In this document: positions 6,506 through 14,343 of the stretch, piece by piece
Layout: each line of letters starts with the position of its first letter
Numbering within the stretch: position 1 is the stretch's first letter
Assembly (NCBI GenBank): GCA_937927335.1
Contig: CALBDU010000091.1
Span: forward strand, 9,327 to 73,326
DNA length: 64,000 nucleotides
Origin: an uncultured Clostridium sp.
GTDB lineage: Bacteria; Bacillota; Clostridia; Clostridiales; Clostridiaceae
Direction of reading: 5' to 3'
Notes under the pieces: model-generated
What the model saw: the letters and a program-made list of their open reading frames with translations, nothing else
Database searches by the model: none
Told to the model about the DNA's origin: nothing
Made by a program: the position numbers and the translations under genes

Positions 6506-8047
6506 CTATTTAGCGTATTCAACCGCTCTGGTTTCTCTGATAACATTTACTTTAATCTGACCTGGATATTCCAATTCGTTTTCTATCTGTTTTACAATAT
6601 CCCTTGCAAGATTTATTGAACCAACATCATCAATTTCTTCTGGTTTGACCATAATTCTGATTTCTCTTCCCGCTTGAATGGCATATGACTTTTCTACGCC
6701 TTCACATGTATTTGCGATTTCTTCAAGTTTTTCCAATCTCTTAATATATGCTTCGAGAGTTTCTCTTCTAGCACCTGGTCGTGCAGCTGATATTGCATCT
6801 GCAGCCTGAACAAGTACAGCTTCGATTGAGTCTGATTCTACATCACCGTGATGGGCAGCTATGGCATTAACAATAACTGCTGATTCATGATATTTCTTGG
6901 CTATATCTGCACCAATTGTTGCGTGTGGTCCATCAACCTCGTGGTCCACAGCCTTTCCTATATCATGGAGAAGACCTGCTCTCTTGGCAAGAGTAGGATC
7001 TATTCCAAGTTCAGAAGCCATCAAGCCAGCAAGGTATGCAACTTCTATTGAATGCTTCAATACATTCTGTCCGTAACTTGTTCTGTATTTAAGTCTTCCC
7101 AGTAATTTTATCAATTCCATATGGAGACCATGTACGGATGTTTCGAAAGTTGCCTGTTCGCCCTCTTCTTTAATGCTGTTTTCAACTTCTTTCTTGGCTT
7201 TTTCCACCATTTCTTCAATTCTAGCTGGATGGATTCTACCATCAACTATAAGTTTTTCCAGTGCAATCCTGGCAACTTCTCGTCTTATTGGATCAAAGCC
7301 TGAGAGTATTACTGCTTCCGGTGTATCGTCTATAATCAGATCAACGCCGGTTAATGTTTCAAGGGTTCTGATATTTCTACCTTCTCTTCCGATGATTCTG
7401 CCTTTCATTTCGTCATTTGGAAGAGCTACTACATGAACAGTGGTTTCAGCCACGTGATCTGCAGCACACCTTTGAATTGCACAGGTTATAATTTCTCTTG
7501 CTTTTTTATCAGCTTCTTCTTTAGCTTTAGCTTCCACATCTTTAATCATTATGGCAGCTTCGTGCTTAATTTCTTTGTTAATTTCATCCAATAATAACTG
7601 TTTTGCCTCTTCTGATGATAACCCGGAAAGTCTTTGCAGCTCTTCACGCTGCTTTACATAAAGTTCCTCAACACTGGCAACTGTTTCTTCAATCTGCTGC
7701 TGCTTTTTGTTAAGGTTTTCTTCTCTCTTTTCAAGCATATCACTTTTCTTATCGATAGATTCTTCTCTTTGGAGCAATCTTCTTTCAAGACGTTGAATTT
7801 CATTTCTTCTATCCTTTGATTCTTTTTCGAAATCATTTCTAAGCTTATGCATTTCTTCTTTAGCTTCTAAAATGGCTTCTTTCTTCTTGGATTCAGCATT
7901 TTTTTCAGCATCTTGCCGTATTCTATTGGCTTCCTCCTGGGATAATCTTACTATTTCCCCAGATTTGTTTTTTGTAACCATAAAACCAACAAATAAACCG
8001 ATTGCTACAACTATGCCTGTAGCTATAATATATATAACAGGATTCAC
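6506..8047 (-). CDS. rny: Ribonuclease Y (membrane-anchored endoribonuclease)
   Basis: RNase Y starts mRNA decay in Firmicutes from the inner face of the membrane. The protein has one N-terminal membrane helix (YIIATGIVVAIGLFVGF), a long charged coiled coil (about residues 30-185), a KH domain (GRIIGREGRNIRTLE) and an HD domain (LLHDIGKAVDHE) that holds the metal site. I place the start at the GTG at 8047, because AAAGGAGGTG lies 5 nt upstream. This gives 513 residues, close to the 520 of B. subtilis; an open frame continues upstream to 8116 but would put the ribosome binding site inside the gene. It has its own promoter and terminator between recA and spoVS. Confidence 0.97.
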   Translation of the reverse strand: MNPVIYIIATGIVVAIGLFVGFMVTKNKSGEIVRLSQEEANRIRQDAEKNAESKKKEAILEAKEEMHKLRNDFEKESKDRRNEIQRLERRLLQREESIDKKSDMLEKREENLNKKQQQIEETVASVEELYVKQREELQRLSGLSSEEAKQLLLDEINKEIKHEAAIMIKDVEAKAKEEADKKAREIITCAIQRCAADHVAETTVHVVALPNDEMKGRIIGREGRNIRTLETLTGVDLIIDDTPEAVILSGFDPIRREVARIALEKLIVDGRIHPARIEEMVEKAKKEVENSIKEEGEQATFETSVHGLHMELIKLLGRLKYRTSYGQNVLKHSIEVAYLAGLMASELGIDPTLAKRAGLLHDIGKAVDHEVDGPHATIGADIAKKYHESAVIVNAIAAHHGDVESDSIEAVLVQAADAISAARPGARRETLEAYIKRLEKLEEIANTCEGVEKSYAIQAGREIRIMVKPEEIDDVGSINLARDIVKQIENELEYPGQIKVNVIRETRAVEYAK

Positions 8048-8167
8048 ATGAACACCTCCTTTGCTTTTATTATGCTTTAAATTTTGTAGTAAAAGAAAGC
8101 ATGGAAAAGGTGTCATAATATATTCAAATGGTAACTTCTAATATATGATAAACCAGAATTTGTCTTA

Positions 8168-8196
8168 ATTTTATATTAAAATAAGTAAATTGTCAA
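8168..8196 (-). promoter_or_regulatory. rny promoter
   Basis: Perfect -35 TTGACA (8196-8191) and -10 TAAAAT (8173-8168) with a 17-bp spacer, between the recA terminator and rny. The leader would be about 115 nt. Confidence 0.8.
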
Positions 8197-8224
8197 GTTG
8201 ACAAAATATTCAAAAATTAATACA

Positions 8225-8254
8225 TATAAAGAACTATCACAGGGTGATAGTTCT
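8225..8254 (-). terminator. Intrinsic terminator of recA
   Basis: AAGAACTATCAC and GTGATAGTTCTT form a perfect 12-bp stem with a 3-nt loop. It begins 6 nt after the recA stop and is followed by TTATATG on the minus strand. Confidence 0.8.
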
Positions 8255-8259
8255 TAAAT

Positions 8260-8667
8260 TTATTTAACAGGTTTTTCCTTTACCTCTTTTTCCTTAAGGT
8301 CTTTAGCTGGGGCTTCTACCTTGTTTAAAGGCAGATTATGCTTTTCTCTGATTTTATTATCTATTTCCATCATCAATTCAGCATTTTCCTTTAGATATTG
8401 TTTTGCATTTTCCCTTCCCTGTCCAAGTCTTACATCTCCATATGAGAACCATGCCCCGCTTTTTTGAACAAATTCTTCCCTTACACCAACATCTAATATA
8501 TTTCCGGCTTTAGAAATACCCTCATTATACATGATATCGAATTCGGCCTGTTTAAATGGAGGGGCTACTTTATTTTTAGTAACCTTGATTCTGGTTCTGT
8601 TACCTACTATTTCGTCTCCCTGTTTGATGGAGTCAATTCTTCTTACATCCATTCTAACTGAAGCATA
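8260..8667 (-). CDS. recA: recA, 3' exon (RecA C-terminal part)
   Basis: This exon encodes the last 135 residues of RecA. It opens with YASVRMDVRR, directly continuing the LKF that ends the 5' exon, and includes the C-terminal domain (GAWFSYGDVRLGQGRENA) and a Lys/Glu-rich tail. There is no usable translation start at its 5' end: the first ATG at 8652 is an internal residue (Met of VRMDVRR) without a ribosome binding site. It should be expressed only after removal of the intron at 8668-11556. The reading frame is intact, with no sign of decay. The terminator follows 6 nt after the stop. Confidence 0.95.
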   Translation of the reverse strand, partial: YASVRMDVRRIDSIKQGDEIVGNRTRIKVTKNKVAPPFKQAEFDIMYNEGISKAGNILDVGVREEFVQKSGAWFSYGDVRLGQGRENAKQYLKENAELMMEIDNKIREKHNLPLNKVEAPAKDLKEKEVKEKPVK

Positions 8668-8728
8668 GTTGGCTAAGTACCCAACGCCTTGCTATATTAC
8701 TATAGTAGGTTTTCAAATACTCGCCACC

Positions 8729-8762
8729 AAACCGTACTTGAAAGTTTCCAATCATACGGCTC
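8729..8762 (-). ncRNA. Group II intron domain V
   Basis: The 34-nt hairpin begins GAGCCGTATG and ends GTACGGTTT, containing the AGC catalytic triad and the matching GGTT side. Its length and terminal pairing are those of domain V, the catalytic heart of the ribozyme. The roughly 60 nt after it hold domain VI, including CTATA-GTAA-TATAG and GTTGG...CCAAC pairings; I could not fix the branch-point A. Confidence 0.9.
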
Positions 8763-8818
8763 TCCAATTGTTACTTAAGTATCTACGAAATTGTAATCCA
8801 TTTAAATCTTCAATATCT

Positions 8819-10843
8819 TTAGTCTAATTCTCCGTTGTGTAGTTTCTGATGACAATTATTAATTGAACCTCTTGCACAAAGAATTAATGTCTTTCTTTTT
8901 CTTGCTATCATGTGTTTTTCCCAAGCTTTTTTTCCTTTGAGGTCTTTGAGTTTTCTTACATGATGAACTTCAAAAGGTCCTTTTGTATCCCCACACCATT
9001 CACAGACATTTGCTTGTAATCGTGTTATTAGACTGTTTCTTCCACCGTAATTGGTATTAGGAATATTATCAATTTTATCATCATTCTTGAAGATTTTTTT
9101 GCAAAATACTATTTCATCATATTGAAATAGTTGTACAAAATTACTTATTCCTTTGCTGTTAGTCCAAGTTATACCCCATTTGCCTTCTCTGAAATATTTT
9201 TTATTACTTTCTTTGTCTTTCATATTCATTAATTTGGATACTTTGGTTCTGTATTTACCTGCTAAGGTTTTGCAGAAACTCTGTTTAAATATGAAATGTG
9301 CATTAGTAAGTTTTTGTTTTACATCAAAGGCGAACTTGTAATATTGGTAGAAGCCTCTAAACTCTGAGTTATATGCTGAAATTATTTCTAAGTCGTCATT
9401 GTTCAGATTTTTAGGTCTATGTGTTGGTTTCCAACATTTGCCATCTTCCTTTATATATCCATTTTTTAACATAAACTTGACTAAGATATCATGAGGAAGT
9501 GATAGTTTTATGCTTTCTGTTGAAGTCCTCGCAAGAACCTTTCTACCACTGATTTCTCTTCTTCTCAATAAGTCTCCTTGGTTGACAAATATGTCATATC
9601 CTAAGAAACGTATTTTGTTAGAGTTGTGAGTTATTAGGGTTTTTTCTTGACTAAGAGTAAGGTCTAATTTATCTCTTATGAAAGTTGCTAAATCTGCTTT
9701 TATTTTTTCTGCTTCCTCTTTAGTACCTATTATACCTATAAGGAAGTCATCTGCGTACCTTACGTACTTCATTCTTCTATAGTTTTCGTCATTTTGCTCA
9801 TACGTATTTAGTGTTTGCATTTTTTGGGTTAGTTCTTTTATTGTTTCAATGAGTTTCTGTCTTTCTAATTCTGTTGGAGTTCTAAGGAAGAGATTGTTTT
9901 TGTAAATTATCTTCCTATAGTATTTGACAGTTTTATCATTGTCATAATTTATGATTTCTGGATGATTTTCTTTGTATTCTTTAATTTTTCTTTTTGCTTC
10001 TTCCACATTTAATTTGGCTTCTGCAATTTTTTCAGGAGGAGGGACTTCTAACAGCCTTCTTTTTAAATGTATCTCATTAGCTATTTTCTTGTATTCCCTG
10101 TTGTCTTTTCTTCTTGTCCCTTTATCATATTTTTTGATAAATTCCTCTACGTACTTGTCCAATTCATCCAGATATATATTCGCAAGTATTGGGCTTATTA
10201 TTCCACCTTGGGGTGTTCCCGAAAAGGTTTGATAAAGTTTAAAGTCTTCCAAATACCCTGCTTTTAAGAACTTCCATATTAGCCTGATTAGTCTATCATC
10301 ATTGATACGCTTTTTTAGCAGACTTATTAGCACATTGTGATTAATATTATCAAAGAAACCTTTAATATCTCCCTCTATCCACCATCTTACTGCTGTAAAG
10401 TTTGTTTTGATTTGTATTAATGCAGTGTGACAACTCCTGTTTGGTCTAAATCCATGTGAGTTTTCCGAAAAATTATTTTCATATATTGCTTCTAACATTT
10501 CTCGTAAAATTTCTTGCACGAACTTATCATATATTGCTGGAATTCCCAAGGGTCTTAGTTTATCACTATTCTTTTTGGGAATATATTGTCTTTTGGCAGG
10601 TTTGGGCTGGTAGGTTTCATTTTTTAAGCTTTCTATAAGATTTTCTATGATTATCATACTGAAACCATCAATGGTTACACCATCTGTTCCTGCTGTCATG
10701 TTACCTTCTTTTGCATATATTTTTTCATATGCTTTTAGATAAAACTCTTTATTGTACAGGTTTCTGTATAGACTTTCATATTTGTACTCTTGCTTGTTTG
10801 AATTACCCTTCAGTACCTCTAAAATTTTGTCTGGATTTCTCAT
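8819..10843 (-). CDS. ltrA: Group II intron-encoded reverse transcriptase/maturase/HNH endonuclease
   Basis: This 674-residue protein should stabilise the folded intron for splicing (maturase), nick the DNA target (HNH) and copy the intron into DNA (reverse transcriptase). It shows RT blocks with LRPLGIP near 97, HGFRPNRSCHTAL near 130-142, PQGGIISPILANIYL near 211-225 and the catalytic YADD at 363-366. A domain X/thumb segment follows (LSQEKTLITH to RFLGYD). The C-terminus has CEWCG, EVHHVRKLKDLKG and NCHQKLH of the HNH domain. The order and wording resemble Lactococcus LtrA. The insert between PQGG and YADD is long and charged. The last zinc half is spaced C-x7-CH instead of the more usual C-x2-CH. 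It lies in intron domain IV, with an AAGGA site upstream. Confidence 0.95.
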   Translation of the reverse strand: MRNPDKILEVLKGNSNKQEYKYESLYRNLYNKEFYLKAYEKIYAKEGNMTAGTDGVTIDGFSMIIIENLIESLKNETYQPKPAKRQYIPKKNSDKLRPLGIPAIYDKFVQEILREMLEAIYENNFSENSHGFRPNRSCHTALIQIKTNFTAVRWWIEGDIKGFFDNINHNVLISLLKKRINDDRLIRLIWKFLKAGYLEDFKLYQTFSGTPQGGIISPILANIYLDELDKYVEEFIKKYDKGTRRKDNREYKKIANEIHLKRRLLEVPPPEKIAEAKLNVEEAKRKIKEYKENHPEIINYDNDKTVKYYRKIIYKNNLFLRTPTELERQKLIETIKELTQKMQTLNTYEQNDENYRRMKYVRYADDFLIGIIGTKEEAEKIKADLATFIRDKLDLTLSQEKTLITHNSNKIRFLGYDIFVNQGDLLRRREISGRKVLARTSTESIKLSLPHDILVKFMLKNGYIKEDGKCWKPTHRPKNLNNDDLEIISAYNSEFRGFYQYYKFAFDVKQKLTNAHFIFKQSFCKTLAGKYRTKVSKLMNMKDKESNKKYFREGKWGITWTNSKGISNFVQLFQYDEIVFCKKIFKNDDKIDNIPNTNYGGRNSLITRLQANVCEWCGDTKGPFEVHHVRKLKDLKGKKAWEKHMIARKRKTLILCARGSINNCHQKLHNGELD

Positions 10844-11556
10844 GGTCTCACACCATATCCTTTCTTCATTTTAGATTTCACAATCTGTCTCCCTTCACTC
10901 CTTTATATTTTTCCCTTTACTAACATTACTGTCAATATCCTAACGGTATAAAGTTCTATCGCTACTATGGAGACTCCGTTACCATATAGAGTATTTTCAC
11001 ATCAGTTATTCCAAACTATGTGTTATCTGCAAATTTAGTTTGTGTTGACCTTTTAGAACATTGTTCGATTTACTTTATCTTAATAATTTATTTTGTTGCA
11101 GACGCTCTATTTAGGTAATCTCAGGTTATCCTATATACTATAATTTATTGCCTTCTGTTTAGGTTTCCTTTTCGATGTTTACCTCTTATTGAGGTTGTGG
11201 GAGCAATGTCTTTCTAACCTTCAACGCAAATTTTAAACGTTGAGTATTTGCTCCTACTACCAATGATAGCCATTCGTAAGGTAGTATCAGCCCTTTCTTA
11301 ACACTCCATCTGGGATTTACGCAGTTTAGCATTAACCATGCAGAAGATTTCTGTCTCGCCATTCATCTGTACCTGAAATGGCTCAGGTAGGTTATGACTT
11401 TTCAACCATGTGGTGGTCGCCCATTCCTTTCGGTTAGGGGTAAGGTTGCAGACAGTAACTCGAAGACTGAGTTATCTACTTTTCAGTAGCAATAGTATAC
11501 AGAACTCGTTCTGTTATCCGATTTTTGTCGAATTAAGCCAGAACTTCCTGACACAC
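10844..11556 (-). ncRNA. Group II intron domains I-III and start of IV
   Basis: No gene is present in these 713 bases; they form the 5' ribozyme part. A hairpin with stem CAACG/CGTTG and an outer GGAGCAAAT/ATTGCTCC helix presents the loop TTTAAAATTTG. AAATTT in that loop (11233-11228) can pair with AAATTC at the end of the 5' exon, and the preceding A with the first base of exon 2 (delta). AATGCT (11333-11328), about 223 nt into the intron, pairs with GGCATT upstream in the exon (EBS2-IBS2). The IIA-like EBS arrangement is inferred by eye. Confidence 0.8.
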
Positions 11557-12225
11557 GAATTTTAATGCCCTTCCGCCAGGTGTAGTTTCAGGATTTCCAA
11601 ACATTATACCTACTTTTTCTCTAAGCTGGTTTATGAAAATAATTACGCATTTTGACTTGTTTATTGAACCAGCAAGCTTTCTTAAAGCCTGGGACATTAG
11701 CCTTGCCTGAAGTCCTACGTGGGAATCACCCATTTCGCCTTCGATTTCTGCTCTTGGAACCAGAGCTGCAACTGAGTCAACTACAATAAGGTCTATTGCT
11801 CCTGATCTTACCAGTGCTTCGGCTATCTCCAAAGCCTGTTCTCCAGTATCCGGCTGGGATACGATAAGATTATCGATATCAACTCCCAGATTTTTCGCAT
11901 AAGATGGATCAAGTGCGTGCTCAGCGTCAATAAAAGCAGCGGCTCCCCCATTTTTCTGCGCCTCAGCAACACAATGCAGCGCAACAGTGGTTTTACCAGA
12001 GGATTCAGGACCAAAAATCTCCACAACTCTTCCTCTTGGAACGCCACCAATTCCAAGTGCTATATCCAGATCAAGACACCCGGTGGAAATAGAATCCACA
12101 TTTAATATACTGTCTTCACCAAGTTTCATTATTGAACCTTTTCCAAACTGCTTTTCTATCTGGCCCATGGCAGCTTCGATTGCCTTTAATTTGTCATTGT
12201 TGATATTGCTTCCCAAAAGGGTCAC
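11557..12225 (-). CDS. recA: recA, 5' exon (RecA N-terminal and core)
   Basis: RecA coats single-stranded DNA, drives strand exchange and triggers LexA self-cleavage. This exon of 223 codons holds QIEKQFGKGSIMKLG, the Walker A GPESSGKTT, the DAEHALDP and Walker B (DLIVVDSVAAL) segments, and loops L1/L2 up to NPETTPGGRALKF, where the intron enters. Joined to the 3' exon it gives 358 residues, a normal length. The start is uncertain: GTG at 12225 has only 1-2 nt between AAAGGAA and itself, while the in-frame TTG at 12216 has better spacing to the same site. Transcription is from a LexA-controlled promoter. Without splicing the product would be a 230-residue fragment ending in intron sequence. 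Confidence 0.95.
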
Positions 12226-12236
12226 TTCCTTTCACC

Positions 12237-12248
12237 GAACGTATGTTC
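12237..12248. promoter_or_regulatory. LexA (SOS) box of recA
   Basis: GAACGTATGTTC matches the Firmicute LexA/DinR consensus GAAC-N4-GTTC in all fixed bases. It lies just downstream of the recA -10, over the expected transcription start, where LexA would block initiation. Confidence 0.9.
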
Positions 12249-12255
12249 TTGTTTA

Positions 12256-12284
12256 ATTATATATTATATAATTAGTAAGGTCAA
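12256..12284 (-). promoter_or_regulatory. recA promoter
   Basis: -35 TTGACC (12284-12279) and perfect -10 TATAAT (12261-12256) with a 17-bp spacer. The SOS box follows 7 bp downstream. It drives recA together with the intron and its encoded protein. Confidence 0.85.
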
Positions 12285-12291
12285 CAGTATA

Positions 12292-12317
12292 AATAAAAGT
12301 TCCTGCAAAGGAACCTT
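12292..12317 (-). terminator. Intrinsic terminator of the ymxH-to-pgsA unit
   Basis: AAGGTTCC and GGAACTTT form a stem around TTTGCA on the minus strand, followed by TTATTT. It separates pgsA from recA. Confidence 0.75.
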
Positions 12318-12353
12318 ATTTTAATTATGGACAAAAGTATTTTATATTAATCA

Positions 12354-12938
12354 TTATATATCTGTCTTAAGTATCTTCTTGTTTTTCAGGAAATAATCCA
12401 ATCCTGAAATTAAAGTTACTATTACAGCTATAGCCATGGCGCAATCAGTGGTGATATTTAAAAACCTGTGGGGATAATGTATTATATTCTTTAATGCACC
12501 CAGGGAAACGTGGTTATAATTCAAATTGATTAAAGCAAGTATTATTGCAACAATCTGAGTTACAGTTTTTGCCTTCCCCCATTTACTTGCTGCAATAACT
12601 ATTCCCTCTGCAGCAGCAATTGATCTTAATCCTGTTACTGCAAACTCTCTGGCAATTATTATCATAGCCACCCAGCCTGGAACTATATGGAACTCCACTA
12701 ATGAAACCAAAGCAGCAGTAACTAAAAGCTTATCTGCCAGTGGATCCATAAACTTTCCGAACCTGGTAATCTGGTTTCTGCTTCTTGCTATATAGCCATC
12801 CAGTTTATCTGTTAAAGAAGCTATTATAAAAATAAGCAGTGCAATCTGTCTGCCGTAAGGTATTCTAACTGTTATAAAAATTAGAAAAAACGGCACAAGA
12901 AGTATTCTGATCAGGGTCAGTTTGTTAGCAAGATTCAT
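12354..12938 (-). CDS. pgsA: CDP-diacylglycerol-glycerol-3-phosphate 3-phosphatidyltransferase
   Basis: PgsA makes phosphatidylglycerol phosphate from CDP-diacylglycerol and glycerol-3-phosphate in the membrane, the committed step to PG and cardiolipin. The CDP-alcohol phosphatidyltransferase signature DG-x2-AR-x8-G-x3-D-x3-D is complete (DGYIARSR, then GKFMDPLAD). About five membrane helices are visible. I choose the ATG at 12938 (194 residues): GGGAG lies 9 nt upstream and family members begin MNLANKLT. The open frame reaches 12962 but lacks a ribosome binding site there. The start overlaps the end of rimO by 14 nt, so translation is coupled. Confidence 0.93.
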   Translation of the reverse strand: MNLANKLTLIRILLVPFFLIFITVRIPYGRQIALLIFIIASLTDKLDGYIARSRNQITRFGKFMDPLADKLLVTAALVSLVEFHIVPGWVAMIIIAREFAVTGLRSIAAAEGIVIAASKWGKAKTVTQIVAIILALINLNYNHVSLGALKNIIHYPHRFLNITTDCAMAIAVIVTLISGLDYFLKNKKILKTDI

Positions 12939-14265
12939 AATATACATCTCCCAATAAATCATATTCCAGGCTATCAGATATTTTCACCTTTACAATGCTT
13001 CCAATTTCCAGATTGTCCTTGGAATTAAAATATACCAATCCGTCAATATCCGGACACATCTCATAGCTTCTTCCAAACCATTTTCGTTTTTTATATCCTT
13101 CCACGATGACATCATAGATATTGCCTATTTTTGCATTGTTTTTATCCATGGAAATTTGCTGCTGCAGCATCATTATTTCGTTATGCCTAATTTCCTTCAC
13201 ATCCTCTTCAATCTGGTTTTTCATAATTGCAGCTGGAGTATCTTCTTCTCTGGAGTACTTAAAAACTCCCAAATTATCAAACTTAATTTCAGATACAAAT
13301 TCCTTAAGCTCATTAAAATCTTCCTCAGTCTCACCAGGAAAGCCGACAATAAGGGATGTTCTGAGTATGAGGCCCCTAACCTTTGACCTCAGCTTGCTAA
13401 TTGTATTTATTATCATTTCCTTGTCAGTACGTCTTCCCATAAGCTTTAAAATATTATTGCTGATATGTTGAATAGGGATATCCAGGTACTTGCAAATTTT
13501 ACTGTTAAGGGCAATCTCGTCAATTAATTCATCGTATATTTCTTCAGGATAGCAATACATGATTCTAATCCACTGAATACCCTGAATTTTTGATAATTCC
13601 CTAACCAGCTCATGGAGCTTTTTCCTGCCGTATAAATCAATACCATACATAGTAGTGTCCTGAGCAACAATTATCAGCTCACGGCAGCCGCTTTTTGCAA
13701 GGTCCTCAGCTTCCTTTATGATGTTTTCAAAGCTTCTGCTCCTGTATTTTCCCCTGATCTGAGGAATTATGCAGTAGGTACAGAAATTATTACAGCCCTC
13801 TGCTATTCTTATATATGCATAGTAGGAAGGGGTGGTGAGTATTCTTCCGCCTTCATTAATATTTGAATCACTGAAATTGCAAAGATCCTCTTCAAAGACC
13901 TCACCCTTCAAATGCTTCAATATGTTACGGTTTAGCTGTTCATAGTCATTTACTCCAAGCATTATGTCAATTTCAGGAATAAGCTCCTTAAGCTCCTGGC
14001 CGTATCTTTGTGTAAGACACCCGGTTACAACCAGAAGCTTGCAGTTATTCTCCCTGTATTCATTCATTTCCAGTATTGTATTTATTGACTCTTCTTTTGA
14101 GGATTCTATAAAACCACAGGTATTTACTATGATTACCTCTGCAGCCTCTGGATTGCTTACAATTTCAAAATTGCCATCAGCTGCTATTTTGTTTAATATT
14201 ATTTCTGAATCTATCCTGTTTTTGTCACAGCCTAAACTCACAAGCCCAACTTTTATTTTAGACAA
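12925..14265 (-). CDS. rimO: Ribosomal protein S12 methylthiotransferase
   Basis: RimO adds a methylthio group to an aspartate of ribosomal protein S12 using two 4Fe-4S clusters. Of its 446 residues, the N-terminal UPF0004 domain carries Cys13, Cys50 and Cys83; the radical SAM cluster motif GCNNFCTYC gives Cys158, Cys162 and Cys165; and a C-terminal TRAM domain follows. The opening VGLVSLGCDKNRIDSE and the IRGKYRSR segment separate it from the tRNA enzyme MiaB. It starts at a TTG at 14265 with AGGAGG upstream. It sits between ftsK and pgsA and overlaps pgsA at its 3' end, as in other clostridia. Confidence 0.94.
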   Translation of the reverse strand: MSKIKVGLVSLGCDKNRIDSEIILNKIAADGNFEIVSNPEAAEVIIVNTCGFIESSKEESINTILEMNEYRENNCKLLVVTGCLTQRYGQELKELIPEIDIMLGVNDYEQLNRNILKHLKGEVFEEDLCNFSDSNINEGGRILTTPSYYAYIRIAEGCNNFCTYCIIPQIRGKYRSRSFENIIKEAEDLAKSGCRELIIVAQDTTMYGIDLYGRKKLHELVRELSKIQGIQWIRIMYCYPEEIYDELIDEIALNSKICKYLDIPIQHISNNILKLMGRRTDKEMIINTISKLRSKVRGLILRTSLIVGFPGETEEDFNELKEFVSEIKFDNLGVFKYSREEDTPAAIMKNQIEEDVKEIRHNEIMMLQQQISMDKNNAKIGNIYDVIVEGYKKRKWFGRSYEMCPDIDGLVYFNSKDNLEIGSIVKVKISDSLEYDLLGDVYYESC

Positions 14266-14343
14266 ATTTATTTCCTCCTGTATGTTAAAATAACCTACTA
14301 AATATTTTATAGCTGTTTAACTTATTTTACAAGAAAAAATTTG

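Larger units (their letters stand above)
8668..11556 (-). mobile_element. Group II intron inserted in recA
   Basis: The element is 2,889 bp. Its 5' end, GTGTG, follows codon Phe223 of recA, and its 3' end, GCCAAC, precedes the TAT codon of YASVR. The GTGYG start and AY end are the group II rule. A 34-nt domain V is present at 8762-8729, about 60 nt before the 3' splice site, and the intron carries an LtrA-like protein in the domain IV position. Candidate EBS1, EBS2 and delta nucleotides pair with the recA exons. The intron is in the same sense as recA, so it is spliced from recA mRNA. If read through, translation stops after seven intron codons (VCQEVLA, then TAA). The open encoded protein and conserved domain V suggest an active or recently active element. 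Confidence 0.95.

Noticed and set aside
8260..12225. recA as a broken pseudogene with a transposon or retroelement insertion
   Set aside because: Both parts are intact, the join is in frame at a group II splice boundary with domain V and EBS/IBS pairing, so splicing is the better explanation.
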